Assembly: GCA_020433805.1 (NCBI GenBank)
Contig: JAGRBZ010000022.1
Span: 1 to 40,665, forward strand
Source: Anaerolineae bacterium
GTDB taxonomy: Bacteria; Chloroflexota; Anaerolineae; 4572-78; J111
Length of the DNA: 40,665 bases
Direction: 5' to 3'
The first letter of the stretch is position 1; every line of letters starts with the position of its first letter. Of the stretch, positions 9,025-17,462 are shown piece by piece. The notes under the pieces are model-generated. The model made no database searches, was not told where the DNA came from, and saw only the letters and a list, made by a program, of their open reading frames with translations. The translations under genes were made by a program, and so were the position numbers.

Positions 9025-10347
9025 TTAGAGATTACGATGAGTATTTACATTTCGCAGACGGCGCCGAGGGATCGGTATCAAGCGTCGTTTTCGAACGATC
9101 CGGGCGGCAGACGCGGTCGACGCCACCGGTAGTGGTTCATCGGGCAGCAGCCCCGCCGGGCGGGGTGGTTCGCCGAAGCGGCCATAGATATAGCGGAATG
9201 TATCGCGGACAATGGCCGTTACCGGTGCAGCCAGCAAAATCCACCAGAAACCGAATTGGCTGAGCGACACCAGAATGAGAATAAAAATGGCGGGGTGAAC
9301 ATCAACAACACTTCGTTCAACCCGGGGCGTAACAAAGTTGATAACGAGGAACTGAACCAGGATATAAAGCGCTAGCGTGGCCAGCGCCAGTTCGATGGAA
9401 ACCGTCCAGGTTATCAAAATGGCCGGAATGACTGCCAAAAACGGCCCAATTGAGGGGATAAGCTGCATTAAACCGGCGAACATTGCCAGCAGCAGTTGGT
9501 AGCGAGCATTGCCCGGGATGCCAAACAACCGGACCAGCACTTCCAGACCACCGTAGGTCAGCACCGAGACAATCACGGCTGTTAGCAGTTGTCCTCGAAT
9601 AAACGATCCAAAGGCGCGATCAACTATGCGAAGAACGGCCCAAAAGTCGGCATGTAACCAAGCAGGCAAGATACGATCAAGAGCCTTGGGCGCGTGGCGT
9701 TGGTCCTGGAGAATAGTCAACAGCCAGGCCGGCACAACCAGGAAACCCAGTATGAAACTGAGTGTATTCACCAGATTCAGGAGCACCGCCAAACCAATAT
9801 CAACAACACGAGAAAGATAAAGGCTCATGTTGGTCTCAAGCTGCGTTGAGGCCTGGAGATAAGCATCGTTGATAGCCACCCGTACCGGCTCTGGTAGCGT
9901 GGTCAGATAGTCATTAAGCTGCTGTCGATATGTCTGTATGTCGTCCATACCCGGTAAAATGAGATAGAGGTTGTAAAATTGGTCGACCAAAATAGGAATA
10001 AGCAGGGTAATAAACAGCGATACGACGCCGATCACCAGCGAGAGGGCTATTATAATAGCCAGGATGCGGGGCATAAATCGATCAAGCCGATTGACCAGCG
10101 GCAGCACCATATAGGCAACAATTCCCCCCACAATAAATGGGGTTAGAGCGACCCACGTATACCAAATGAGCCAGCCAATGATCAGAAATGCGCCGGTTAC
10201 TAACAAGAAGCGCATAAAGCTGGCCGGGGTAATGCTGCGCAAACGCTGGACCAGGCGTTGTCGAGCCTCTTGCCCCTTCCGCGCGGCGGCATCAAGCGGG
10301 TTCTGCGCGTCTGCTGTCGTTGGCGGATTAACGGTTTCAGTTGCCAT
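9025..10347 (-). CDS. AI-2E family transporter (second copy)
   Basis: This 440-residue membrane protein has a polar N-terminal extension (1-40), then about eight hydrophobic segments with the AI-2E hallmark 'LIPSIGPFLAVIPAILI' near residue 300. The C-terminal tail (about 405-440) is Arg-rich and cytoplasmic-looking, unlike the first copy. AGGAG lies seven bases before the ATG. It lies between the zinc protease gene (18-base gap) and the SPFH gene (20-base gap). Substrate unknown. Two paralogues in one operon may act as a hetero-oligomer or as separate transporters; this is speculation. Confidence 0.87.
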   Translation of the reverse strand: MATETVNPPTTADAQNPLDAAARKGQEARQRLVQRLRSITPASFMRFLLVTGAFLIIGWLIWYTWVALTPFIVGGIVAYMVLPLVNRLDRFMPRILAIIIALSLVIGVVSLFITLLIPILVDQFYNLYLILPGMDDIQTYRQQLNDYLTTLPEPVRVAINDAYLQASTQLETNMSLYLSRVVDIGLAVLLNLVNTLSFILGFLVVPAWLLTILQDQRHAPKALDRILPAWLHADFWAVLRIVDRAFGSFIRGQLLTAVIVSVLTYGGLEVLVRLFGIPGNARYQLLLAMFAGLMQLIPSIGPFLAVIPAILITWTVSIELALATLALYILVQFLVINFVTPRVERSVVDVHPAIFILILVSLSQFGFWWILLAAPVTAIVRDTFRYIYGRFGEPPRPAGLLPDEPLPVASTASAARIVRKRRLIPIPRRRLRNVNTHRNL

Positions 10348-10365
10348 CTGTTGCTCCTAACATCT

Positions 10366-11058
10366 TTACTGGCTGCGCCTGGCAATGCTGATGTAATATA
10401 AAAGCTGCAAGATCGAGGTAATCGCCGCTGCTAAATAGGTAAGCGCCGCTGCTGTTAACACTTTTCTAGCACCACTGGCATCTTCTGCATTTTGTAAGAG
10501 ATTGGCCTCGCGGAGGAGTTTCAAACCGCGCCGGCTGGCATCGAACTCAACGGGTAGGGTCAATAGTGAAAAGAGAACCATTAAGGCAAAGAAAAAAATA
10601 CCGATCCAAATCAAATTGGTCATATTGAAAACCAATCCCATAAAAATAGCGATGTAGGACAAGGTGGGGCTGAATTGAAGGGCCGGTAGTAAAAAATTCC
10701 GGGCAGCGATGAGGCCCGAACCGGTTTGATACTGTTGCACATGCCCCAATTCATGCGCCGTAACGGCCATCGCAGCTACAGAGGGTTGCTTCGCGACCGC
10801 GTCGGAGAGGCGGACAACATTGGCCCGGGGATCGAAATGATCGCTTAGAACGCCTGGGGTTCGTTGTAAAGGAATGGCGTTAAGGCTGGTTCGGTTAAAT
10901 AACTGCTGGCCTACCTGTTGTCCGGTTAAACTCATACTGTTGCGTTTTTTACTCCACGTGTTGAAGGTGGATTTTAGATAAAGTTGAACACCACCGGACA
11001 GGAGAAGGGTCGGGATTAAAACATACCAAAAATAGGTGGGATCAATAAAGAGAGGCAT
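10366..11058 (-). CDS. YugP-like membrane zinc metallopeptidase (Zn_peptidase_2)
   Basis: The 230-residue protein has an N-terminal membrane segment (about 10-30), the metal-binding HELGH motif at residues 102-106, and three further hydrophobic segments (about 120-140, 143-165, 200-225). 'LPVEFDASRRG' near residue 170 carries the probable third ligand Glu. This is the full layout of the Zn_peptidase_2/YugP family, membrane proteases of unknown substrate. AAAGGAG precedes the ATG by seven bases. Its position next to an SPFH gene recalls FtsH-HflKC type protease-scaffold pairs, which is an analogy only. Confidence 0.88.
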   Translation of the reverse strand: MPLFIDPTYFWYVLIPTLLLSGGVQLYLKSTFNTWSKKRNSMSLTGQQVGQQLFNRTSLNAIPLQRTPGVLSDHFDPRANVVRLSDAVAKQPSVAAMAVTAHELGHVQQYQTGSGLIAARNFLLPALQFSPTLSYIAIFMGLVFNMTNLIWIGIFFFALMVLFSLLTLPVEFDASRRGLKLLREANLLQNAEDASGARKVLTAAALTYLAAAITSILQLLYYISIARRSQ

Positions 11059-11091
11059 TGTTGTTTCTCCTTTAATCAGAAATAAGGGGCA

Positions 11092-11733
11092 TCAACCCCA
11101 CGCTTCGCGAAACTGTTCTTTAGAAAACGTATATTCCCGATGCACCCGCATTTGAACCGTCAAACCAATTAGAGTGAGGACAATCCAGGCCACTAACCAA
11201 AAAAGTGAATCGTGGAGGACAGGCTGGATAGCATTGCCGGTGGCTTGCAAATCGGCCACCGAGACTCGACCCAAAAGGAGCAGCACGGCTAACAACATGC
11301 CTTTGGCTCCGCCGGCGGCTGTCATGGCCATAATCATCGGGCGTTGGAACCCCGTAATCAGGGTGAGAAGGGCCACCATAATCCCGCTACTGAGCGCCAC
11401 CACAAATATAAGAAAGCCGGCCTCAAAGCCAAGAAGGGCCATAAAGCCGGAGCCTAAAGCCGCCCCAAAACTGCCGGCGATCCAGGCGACGCCGATCAAG
11501 TAAAACAGGTACGAAAGAATCGCCCCAACCAAACCCAATCCAAAGCCAACCATCCAGCCAAAGATTGTACTCAAAAAGCCTGTGCCCAAAATGAGGGAGG
11601 TCCCCATCGCGCCTAGCCAAAAACCGCCAAAAAAACCCCAAATGGGGAGCATAACCATAAATATGCGGTAGCCGTAAAAACAAAAGGCTAGGCCAAGCAA
11701 ACCTGCAAATAGAGCCGCAAAAATTGTAGACAT
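11092..11733 (-). CDS. DUF4203-like polytopic membrane protein
   Basis: This 213-residue, Gly- and Phe-rich protein has about seven predicted membrane helices and an alternating Gly pattern ('GFGLGLVGAILSYLFYLIG'). It resembles DUF4203/TMEM198-type proteins; function unknown. I place the start at the ATG at 11733 because AGAGGA lies five bases upstream; a TTG four codons earlier has no such site. It is the first gene of the operon that continues with the zinc protease after 33 bases. The mapping to DUF4203 rests on overall pattern, so a related membrane family is possible. Confidence 0.7.
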   Translation of the reverse strand: MSTIFAALFAGLLGLAFCFYGYRIFMVMLPIWGFFGGFWLGAMGTSLILGTGFLSTIFGWMVGFGLGLVGAILSYLFYLIGVAWIAGSFGAALGSGFMALLGFEAGFLIFVVALSSGIMVALLTLITGFQRPMIMAMTAAGGAKGMLLAVLLLLGRVSVADLQATGNAIQPVLHDSLFWLVAWIVLTLIGLTVQMRVHREYTFSKEQFREAWG

Positions 11734-11755
11734 GATTCCTCTCAAAAATTAGCTT

Positions 11756-11865
11756 GTTGTAGAGTAAAGAGCTGACAGGTTTTCCCAATGATTTTGCTAT
11801 AAAAACAACCTTTGCATGAAAAGTTGCCATCAATAAATATTAATTGTCGAAAACCTATCAGCTCT
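11756..11865 (-). promoter_or_regulatory. Candidate operon promoter region with widely spaced 16-bp inverted repeat
   Basis: Bases 11768-11783 and 11850-11865 are inverted copies matching at 15 of 16 positions (AGAGCTGACAGGTTTT against AGAGCTGATAGGTTTT), 66 bases apart. TACAAC at 11761-11756 on the minus strand is a possible -10 element for the five-gene operon. The dyad may be a pair of operator half-regions. It lacks the box motifs found upstream of the DUF1269 and BrkB genes. Confidence 0.35.
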
Positions 11866-11882
11866 CGTCGTCTCAAGAAGTG

Positions 11883-12374
11883 CTACAGCTTCGACGCAAA
11901 GGCCTGCCGCAACTTTTCCTCTGCTTCTTTGGACAAATTTGTGTTGACCACCTCTAGGCCGGTTCCACGGAGCGCATCGATAATCTTATCGGGAACTTCC
12001 TCACTGGTCAGCAAGAAAAGGGCCGACGTTCCTTCAGTAACTATCTGGCGCATCTCTTTTACAAAATCGTCGGTAACACCCATTTGGGTCATGTAACCGG
12101 CTATCGCCCCAGCCGCTGCTCCGAGTGCAGCCCCCGCTATGGGAATTAAAAAAATAAGACCGAACAACAATCCCCAAAACGCGCCGTCCAACGCGCCCTG
12201 CCCGGCTAGATTGGTTAGGTGGCGAGTCTTGGGCTTTTTTGCACCCGGCGGCCAAGTTACAAGCGCCGCATCGTGCAGGATGAGCAGTCGCTGCTTCTGT
12301 AACCGTTGCAATGTCTCAAGTACATATTCAGCCCCGCGCGCTGTGGTAAACTTGAGCACAGTAAGGGTGGTCAT
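11883..12374 (-). CDS. DUF1269 family protein (copy 1)
   Basis: This 163-residue protein has an N-terminal ferredoxin-like half ('LTVLKFTTARGAEYVLETLQ'), a central Gly/Ala-rich hydrophobic hairpin (about 62-93) and a C-terminal half with 'ALFLLTSEEVPDKIIDAL'. This is the standard DUF1269 layout; the family is of unknown function and often near stress genes. It begins nine bases after the response regulator gene and is probably cotranscribed. The hydrophobic hairpin is long enough to insert into or associate with the membrane. Confidence 0.85.
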   Translation of the reverse strand: MTTLTVLKFTTARGAEYVLETLQRLQKQRLLILHDAALVTWPPGAKKPKTRHLTNLAGQGALDGAFWGLLFGLIFLIPIAGAALGAAAGAIAGYMTQMGVTDDFVKEMRQIVTEGTSALFLLTSEEVPDKIIDALRGTGLEVVNTNLSKEAEEKLRQAFASKL

Positions 12375-12383
12375 GGGGTCTGC

Positions 12384-13043
12384 CTATTCTCTCACCAAGT
12401 TATGCTGTACAGCGAGTGCGGCGGCTTCAGCTCGATTGGCAGCGCCCAGTTTCGTCAAAATTTCGCTGACATGGTGGCGTGCTGTCGATAAACTAATGAC
12501 GAGTTGCTCGGCAATTTGAACGTTGCTTAATCCCTGAACAATGAGAGCCAACACCTGCAGCTGTCGTTCGGTTAAATTATGGCCCGGAGGCGAGGGCGGA
12601 TCGGCGGGTTCGAGCAGCATCTGAGCGGCTTCGGGAGCCAGCGTAAGCCGTCCGGCGTGGGCGGCCCGAATGGCATCGCCCAATTCATCAATCGATACAT
12701 TTTTCAACAAAAAGCCCATAGCCCCGGCCTGGAGCACTTTTTGCATTCTCTGCTTATCTTGAAAGCTGGTTAAGGCCACAACTTGTATCTCAGAGTATTG
12801 TTCTTTAATCGCTTTGGTGGTGGTTCCCCCATCCATATCGGGCATCATCAGATCCATCAGGACAACATCGGGCTGTACCTCGCTGCACAAGCGCAAGGCT
12901 TCCTTACCGCTGCCTGCTTCGCCGGCTACTTCAATATCATCAAACGCCAGAAGTGAATACTTCAAACCACTTCGAATGACGGGATGGTCGTCAACGATTA
13001 TGATGCGAATAGAAGGTACGCTGGTCATCACAGTCTCTCTCAT
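12384..13043 (-). CDS. NarL/LuxR-family response regulator
   Basis: This 219-residue protein (214 if the second Met is used) has a receiver domain (about 12-130) with the acidic pair 'DD' at 18-19, phospho-acceptor Asp64 in 'LMDLMMPD' and Lys in 'LLKNVS'. A C-terminal LuxR-type helix-turn-helix follows (about 155-212; 'LTERQLQVLALIVQGLSN'). It is a DNA-binding regulator normally controlled by a histidine kinase, but no kinase gene is adjacent. It sits between two DUF1269 genes in a probable three-gene operon driven from the promoter at 13617-13706. It is therefore the best candidate for the factor that reads the boxes found there and at 14627-14770 and 21733-21822; this is inference from position and from the inverted-repeat form of the sites. 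Confidence 0.92.
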   Translation of the reverse strand: MRETVMTSVPSIRIIIVDDHPVIRSGLKYSLLAFDDIEVAGEAGSGKEALRLCSEVQPDVVLMDLMMPDMDGGTTTKAIKEQYSEIQVVALTSFQDKQRMQKVLQAGAMGFLLKNVSIDELGDAIRAAHAGRLTLAPEAAQMLLEPADPPSPPGHNLTERQLQVLALIVQGLSNVQIAEQLVISLSTARHHVSEILTKLGAANRAEAAALAVQHNLVRE

Positions 13044-13084
13044 TAGTCACTGCCCGCTGAAATTCGTATTGCTGGTGATAAGTT

Positions 13085-13576
13085 CTATTTTCGTTCCTTT
13101 AATACCTGCCGTAAATTCTCTTCCATATCCGGTGCCAATGAAGTATGATAGATTTCGCCTTTGTAAGGTTTTAGGGCGGCAATTGCTGCTTCCGGTGTAG
13201 CTTCACGGACGATAATAAAGAGCGCCGAATTGCCAGGCGCTAACGAATCGGCGACATCTTTGACGAAGCTTTTTTGAACGCCAAGATCGGCCATCGCCCC
13301 GACAGCGGCTCCACCGGCAAGCCCGGTTAACAGTCCGGCCAGCGGGAAGAATATCCCCCCTAAGAGCAGCCCAATCACGCCACCGGCCACAGCCCCAACC
13401 TTAACACCGCGATCGACCTGGTTTTTTACGTGAATTTTTCCGTCTGCATCCTTGACCACAACGGCTGAGTCGTCCAGGCTAATCTGACCGCGCTTCTCCA
13501 CCTGCTTGATGGCTTCACGTACCTGACCGGCTTCATCAGGATTATCAAACGTTATTACAATTAAATTAGGCATCAT
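13085..13576 (-). CDS. DUF1269 family protein (copy 2)
   Basis: This 163-residue protein has N-terminal 'LIVITFDNPDEAGQVREAI', a Gly-zipper-like hydrophobic hairpin (about 65-100; 'GVIGLLLGGIFFPLAGLLTG') and C-terminal 'SALFIIVREATPEAAIAAL', the DUF1269 layout. AAGGGAG lies six bases before the start codon. It is the first gene of the probable operon DUF1269 - response regulator - DUF1269 (gaps 41 and 9 bases). With the TAGAAT at 13622-13617, transcription would begin about 34 bases upstream of the start codon. Confidence 0.87.
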   Translation of the reverse strand: MMPNLIVITFDNPDEAGQVREAIKQVEKRGQISLDDSAVVVKDADGKIHVKNQVDRGVKVGAVAGGVIGLLLGGIFFPLAGLLTGLAGGAAVGAMADLGVQKSFVKDVADSLAPGNSALFIIVREATPEAAIAALKPYKGEIYHTSLAPDMEENLRQVLKERK

Positions 13577-13616
13577 TGTCTCCCTTGACTAAAAACAGTT
13601 GGACTTATACAGTTCC

Positions 13617-13706
13617 ATTCTATGACAGAATCAGGCTACCGACATCGACTATCCGGCGAGTTTTCGCCTCGGACAGATGACCCATGTTGAACTGGGTCAT
13701 TTGTCC
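13617..13706 (-). promoter_or_regulatory. Regulon promoter A (DUF1269 - response regulator operon)
   Basis: Read on the minus strand, it contains an inverted pair of 14-bp boxes (13693-13706 and 13671-13684, TGGGTCATCTGTCC type, 8 bases apart). After another 8 bases comes the 20-bp box AACTCGCCGGATAGTCGATG (13662-13643), then exactly 20 bases, then TAGAAT (13622-13617). There is no -35 consensus; the 20-bp box covers that position, as expected for activator-dependent promoters. The distal 14-bp box touches the stop codon of the BrkB gene. The same architecture occurs at 14627-14770 (twice) and 21733-21822. Confidence 0.6.
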
Positions 13707-14620
13707 TAACTATCAAGTTCTTTGTCGTAACTTGGTATAACAAACATCGCGTCCCCGTCCGGTATAATGGGAACGCCAAATTTAGCGGCATATAACTGCG
13801 TGAATTTCGCCCCAAAAAGAAAAATCCACGTGCAATAATAAACCCACAACAGAAAAGCGATGAGTGACCCGGCAGCGCCATACACGGAGGCCCAAACGCT
13901 GTAGCTCAGATAGAGACCGACGGTATACCCACCCAACCAAAACAAAATAGCGGTCACTGCGGCCCCAAACCATACATCCCGCCACCGAATTACAGCCTGA
14001 GGAAGGGTTTTGAAAACAAGCGCAAAGATAAACACATAAATGATAGGCGAGGCTACAACTTGAGCCATCGGCACGACGTTTTCCACATATCGCATCATGG
14101 CCTCGAAATAGGAGGCAGGCAGCGCTGCCCATAGAGCGTTAAGCAGTAGCCCTCCCAAAACAAAAAAGCCAACAAGCAAAACCGCTATCGCCGACAGAAG
14201 ATGCGTCTTGACCATCGTCATGAGGCTTTGGTGCAGCGACTCCCCGCGTGGCACTACCCCCCACATCGCATTGAGCGACCGGCGTAGCTCTCGAAACACT
14301 GCCGAGGCCCCATATATGACAAAGAGGATACTGATCCCGGTCGCTACGCTGCTGGACAAAAATCCCTGGCTGTTTTTGATGATGTCCTGAACAACAACAG
14401 CGCCCGCGGTGCCAATCGCGTTATCAATAGTAGCCACAATTCGGCCCTCCACGGCGGCCTCGCTAAACATTTGCGTGGCAATAACCATAGAGATGATAAG
14501 CAAAGGAGCCAGGGAAAAAATGGTGTAGTAAGCCAGTGCTGCTGCATACAGAGCCGCATCGCTCCAAAACCAGGCGATAATACTTTCTTTAAATAACTCA
14601 AGAATCGCTTTAGGCCGCAT
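13706..14620 (-). CDS. YihY/BrkB family membrane protein
   Basis: This 304-residue protein has six main hydrophobic segments. Its conserved YihY features are 'DAALYAAALAYYTIFSLAPLLII' near residue 22, 'SLNAMWGV' near 112 and 'VYGAAGSLIAFLLWVYYCTWIFLFGAKFT' near 250. The family is of unknown function; the old RNase BN label is wrong. I choose the ATG at 14620 because the putative -10 hexamer TACAAT occupies 14632-14627, so the TTG at 14638 would lie upstream of transcription. With that -10 the transcript would start at about the A of the ATG, giving a leaderless mRNA; no ribosome-binding site is visible, which agrees. Confidence 0.87.
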   Translation of the reverse strand: MRPKAILELFKESIIAWFWSDAALYAAALAYYTIFSLAPLLIISMVIATQMFSEAAVEGRIVATIDNAIGTAGAVVVQDIIKNSQGFLSSSVATGISILFVIYGASAVFRELRRSLNAMWGVVPRGESLHQSLMTMVKTHLLSAIAVLLVGFFVLGGLLLNALWAALPASYFEAMMRYVENVVPMAQVVASPIIYVFIFALVFKTLPQAVIRWRDVWFGAAVTAILFWLGGYTVGLYLSYSVWASVYGAAGSLIAFLLWVYYCTWIFLFGAKFTQLYAAKFGVPIIPDGDAMFVIPSYDKELDS

Positions 14621-14626
14621 GATAAT

Positions 14627-14770
14627 ATTGTAAGACAAAACAGTTGTTGAGACATCGGTTATCCGACGAGTTCACCCCTTGGACAAATGACCCAACTGAG
14701 AATGGACCAATCGTCTAATCTTCAAACTCACCGGATAGTCGATGCATTTAGGGCCTTGCTGGCTTACAAT
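14627..14770. promoter_or_regulatory. Regulon promoter B, palindromic bidirectional element (brkB-type gene / pseudokinase gene)
   Basis: The element is near-symmetric. Its left arm serves the minus strand: 20-bp box AACTCGTCGGATAACCGATG (14672-14653), 20 bases, TACAAT (14632-14627). Its right arm serves the plus strand: AACTCACCGGATAGTCGATG (14725-14744), 20 bases, TACAAT (14765-14770). In the centre two inverted 14-bp boxes (14681-14694 and 14703-14716) are 8 bases apart, each 8 bases from its 20-bp box. The right 14-bp box is the weaker match. The pseudokinase start codon lies about 41 bases past the expected +1. Confidence 0.62.
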
Positions 14771-14817
14771 AAAAACTTAGAGAGTCCAGACTCGTCCCAA
14801 AGCTTAGGTGAGATGTT

Positions 14818-17340
14818 ATGACGAACCTGCTTGATAATAAATACCAACTCCAAGAACTCATTAGCCAGAGTGAGCGCAACCTGGTTTACAGAGCTTATGA
14901 GTCGGCAATGAAACGGGAGGTGGCTATAAAATATCTATCTCCGGCGGCAAGTCTGGTTCCGTCCGCTGTTCAGCAGTTCCGCCAGGAAATGCAGTTGATT
15001 GCCGGTCTCAATCACTCCAATATTCTCTCGGTTTATGATTATGGCTTGGAGGAGGATCGCCTCTATTTAGTCACCCCTTACATTCCGGGAGCTACGCTCC
15101 AAGAGCGCATGAAACAGTTCTATCCGCTAGAGAGGGCTTCCCAGATTTTTCGATCTCTCGCCGACGCTCTGGCCTATGTACACGATCAAGGCATCGTGCA
15201 CGGTAACCTCAAACCCTCTAACATTCTGCTCGATAAAGAAGAGCAGCCTCTTTTAACCGATTTTGGCGCGTTTCAAAAGATAGGCGTACACGGTCTGGGC
15301 AGCCCGTATCAAAGTCCGGAGCAGGCCCAGGGTGGCTCTATCGATGCCCGAACGGATGTCTATGCCTTGGGTGTGCTGCTTTACGAGATGCTTCTTGGGC
15401 AGCCACCCCCCAAAGGAGCCAGTCTCAGTCCCCACGTGCAGCGCCCTGATCTACCGCTTGAAGTCGAGGACGTCATCTTGACGGCGATGGCTGAAAATCC
15501 GGCGCAACGCTTTCAATCGGTCAGCGAGATGAAGATGGCACTTGATGCAGCTCTGGGAGGCGAGGTAAAGTCAACACCGCCAACGGTAGATAAACCATTT
15601 TGGCAAACCATTCCCTGGTGGGCTTATGCTCTGGTCGGGGTTGTGCTCCTGTTTATCATTGGGGTTTTGGCCTTTTCTTTGTTGTTCAGTGGACGGGGGT
15701 CCGACCCATCAGGCGGATCGGGTGGAATAATTATCGTTGTACCGACTCCGGTACCGGGTGGCCCGTTGTTAATCGCCACTACCAATGTCAACATCCGCAG
15801 CGGTCCCGGTTTGGATTACGACATTGTCGGAATTCTAAAGCAGGATCAAACTGCCGATGTCATCGGCGTCAGCCCTGACAGCGAATGGTGGACAATAAGG
15901 GTCGATGCCGCCGATGGTGGTCAAGGCTGGGTGGCGGCTCAATTTGTAACGACCGAAAACACCGGTAATGTTCCCATTATTCAGCCTCCGCCCGTACCCG
16001 AACCAACCCCCACCCCACCGGTAGCCTTCACCGGCTGGCGCGGTGAATATTTCGACAATCGCGATCTGCGCGGCGAGCCGGTGCTGGTACGAGATGATCC
16101 GGCCATTAATTTCAACTGGGGCGCTGGTTCACCGGCTCCCGAAGTGCCGGTTGATAATTTTTCGGCCCGCTGGACCATCAACCGCGAGATGCCGGCAGGA
16201 ACCTACCGTTTCTCAATTTGGGTCGATGACGGAGCGAGATTGTTTGTTGATGATGGCATGGTGATCGATGGTTGGCGGGGCAGCTCGCCTCGCAACTATG
16301 TAGCCGATGTTAATCTGGCGCAAGGGACCCATGTTGTCCGCCTGGAATATTTCGAGGCTGACGGTGGAGCGCTCATCACCTTGGGCATCGGTTACATCGC
16401 CGAAAACGAGCCGCCTAGGGCCGTTATCAATGGAACCACGCAGGGCCAAGTGGGCCAGACGGTTAGCTTTAACGCTAGAAATTCCACCGTGGCCGGAGGC
16501 AGTCATCTGGCTAAATTCGAATGGGATTTGGGCGATGGCACCAGCGCCAAAGGGGTTGACGTGAGCCATGTCTACAATAGCCCCGGTCGCTACACCGTCA
16601 GTCTAACCGTCACCGATGACAAAGAATTGAGCGGAACCGATACCCATGAGATTCAAATCGACGCGGGGCCGGCAACACCGGAGCCGGACGAACCGCCGGT
16701 GGCCGTGATCGATGCCCCGGCTGAAGTTGCGGTGGGGCAGACGTTTACGCTAGATGCCGGTCGTTCTCAAGCCACCAACCCCATCGTTAGCTATGCCTGG
16801 GATTTGGGCGATGGCAACAGCGCCAACGCCGTGTCAATTAACCACACTTACAATTCACCGGGTGTTTACAACGTTATCCTGACGCTTACCGATGACCAGG
16901 GATTAGAAGGCAGAACCAATACCCAAATTACCGTTATAGAGACGATAGCGCCGACCGTCGAGCCGGAAGATCCAACACCCACTCCAGAGCCGGAGGAGCC
17001 GACTCCAACACTGCCTCCGGAAGAGACAACAGAGCCAGAGCCGCCGATTGCGGCCATAACGGCTTCGGCTTCCGGCCAAATTTTCGTTCCCGTAGAGCAG
17101 ACCATCACCGTGCCTCTCAGCCAAACCATTACCTTTGACGGCAGCGGTTCTCAGCCGGGCAGCAGCGCCATTGTCGACTATGCCTGGGCCTTCGATAATC
17201 TTCCTGCCCCAACCACCGGGCCGGTCATCACCCAGACCTATCCGTCTGCCGGCGCGTATCAAGTCACGCTGACCGTAACGGATGAGGATGACCAGAGCGA
17301 TAGCCTAACCTGGCAGATTCAGGCCACCCAATCACCCTAA
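14818..17340 (+). CDS. Predicted pseudokinase receptor: Ser/Thr-kinase fold, TM, SH3b, PA14, three PKD domains
   Basis: This is a 840-residue protein. Residues about 8-240 form a Hanks-type kinase fold with Lys38 in VAIK, an alphaC Glu, Asp148 in DFG and 'SPEQA'. However, the catalytic HRD is HGN (128-130), so the catalytic Asp is Asn130, and the glycine-rich loop reads '[10 protein letters not shown]' without its glycines. Phosphotransfer is therefore unlikely while nucleotide binding may remain. One membrane helix (about 265-290) leads to an outside part: bacterial SH3 (about 318-380), PA14 (about 400-525) and three PKD repeats (about 530-620, 626-710, 745-840) separated by Pro/Thr/Glu linkers. 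It probably senses cell-wall or glycan ligands and signals by binding. AGGTGAG precedes the ATG. Expression is expected from the right arm of promoter B. Confidence 0.87.
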   Translation: MTNLLDNKYQLQELISQSERNLVYRAYESAMKREVAIKYLSPAASLVPSAVQQFRQEMQLIAGLNHSNILSVYDYGLEEDRLYLVTPYIPGATLQERMKQFYPLERASQIFRSLADALAYVHDQGIVHGNLKPSNILLDKEEQPLLTDFGAFQKIGVHGLGSPYQSPEQAQGGSIDARTDVYALGVLLYEMLLGQPPPKGASLSPHVQRPDLPLEVEDVILTAMAENPAQRFQSVSEMKMALDAALGGEVKSTPPTVDKPFWQTIPWWAYALVGVVLLFIIGVLAFSLLFSGRGSDPSGGSGGIIIVVPTPVPGGPLLIATTNVNIRSGPGLDYDIVGILKQDQTADVIGVSPDSEWWTIRVDAADGGQGWVAAQFVTTENTGNVPIIQPPPVPEPTPTPPVAFTGWRGEYFDNRDLRGEPVLVRDDPAINFNWGAGSPAPEVPVDNFSARWTINREMPAGTYRFSIWVDDGARLFVDDGMVIDGWRGSSPRNYVADVNLAQGTHVVRLEYFEADGGALITLGIGYIAENEPPRAVINGTTQGQVGQTVSFNARNSTVAGGSHLAKFEWDLGDGTSAKGVDVSHVYNSPGRYTVSLTVTDDKELSGTDTHEIQIDAGPATPEPDEPPVAVIDAPAEVAVGQTFTLDAGRSQATNPIVSYAWDLGDGNSANAVSINHTYNSPGVYNVILTLTDDQGLEGRTNTQITVIETIAPTVEPEDPTPTPEPEEPTPTLPPEETTEPEPPIAAITASASGQIFVPVEQTITVPLSQTITFDGSGSQPGSSAIVDYAWAFDNLPAPTTGPVITQTYPSAGAYQVTLTVTDEDDQSDSLTWQIQATQSP

Positions 17341-17354
17341 TTGTGGTTTTAGAA

Positions 17355-17424
17355 ATTAATTGGGGAGTCACAAAGGTAGCTTTGTGACTCCGGTACGTAC
17401 CCGATTAATTTATTGAGTCACAAA
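17355..17424 (+). promoter_or_regulatory. Hairpin and repeated TTTGTGACTC operator-like sites
   Basis: A perfect 12-bp stem with a 4-base loop lies at 17364-17375/17380-17391, with no U-tract after it. The stem word GAGTCACAAA is found again at 17415-17424. Both direct copies are preceded by ATTAATT (17355-17361 and 17404-17410). The site could end the pseudokinase transcript, or be an operator for the permease-DUF389 gene that starts at 17463; the extra direct copy favours the operator reading. Confidence 0.45.
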
Positions 17425-17462
17425 TACGGGTGATCGATTTTACCCATGCGTAAGGAACAATC

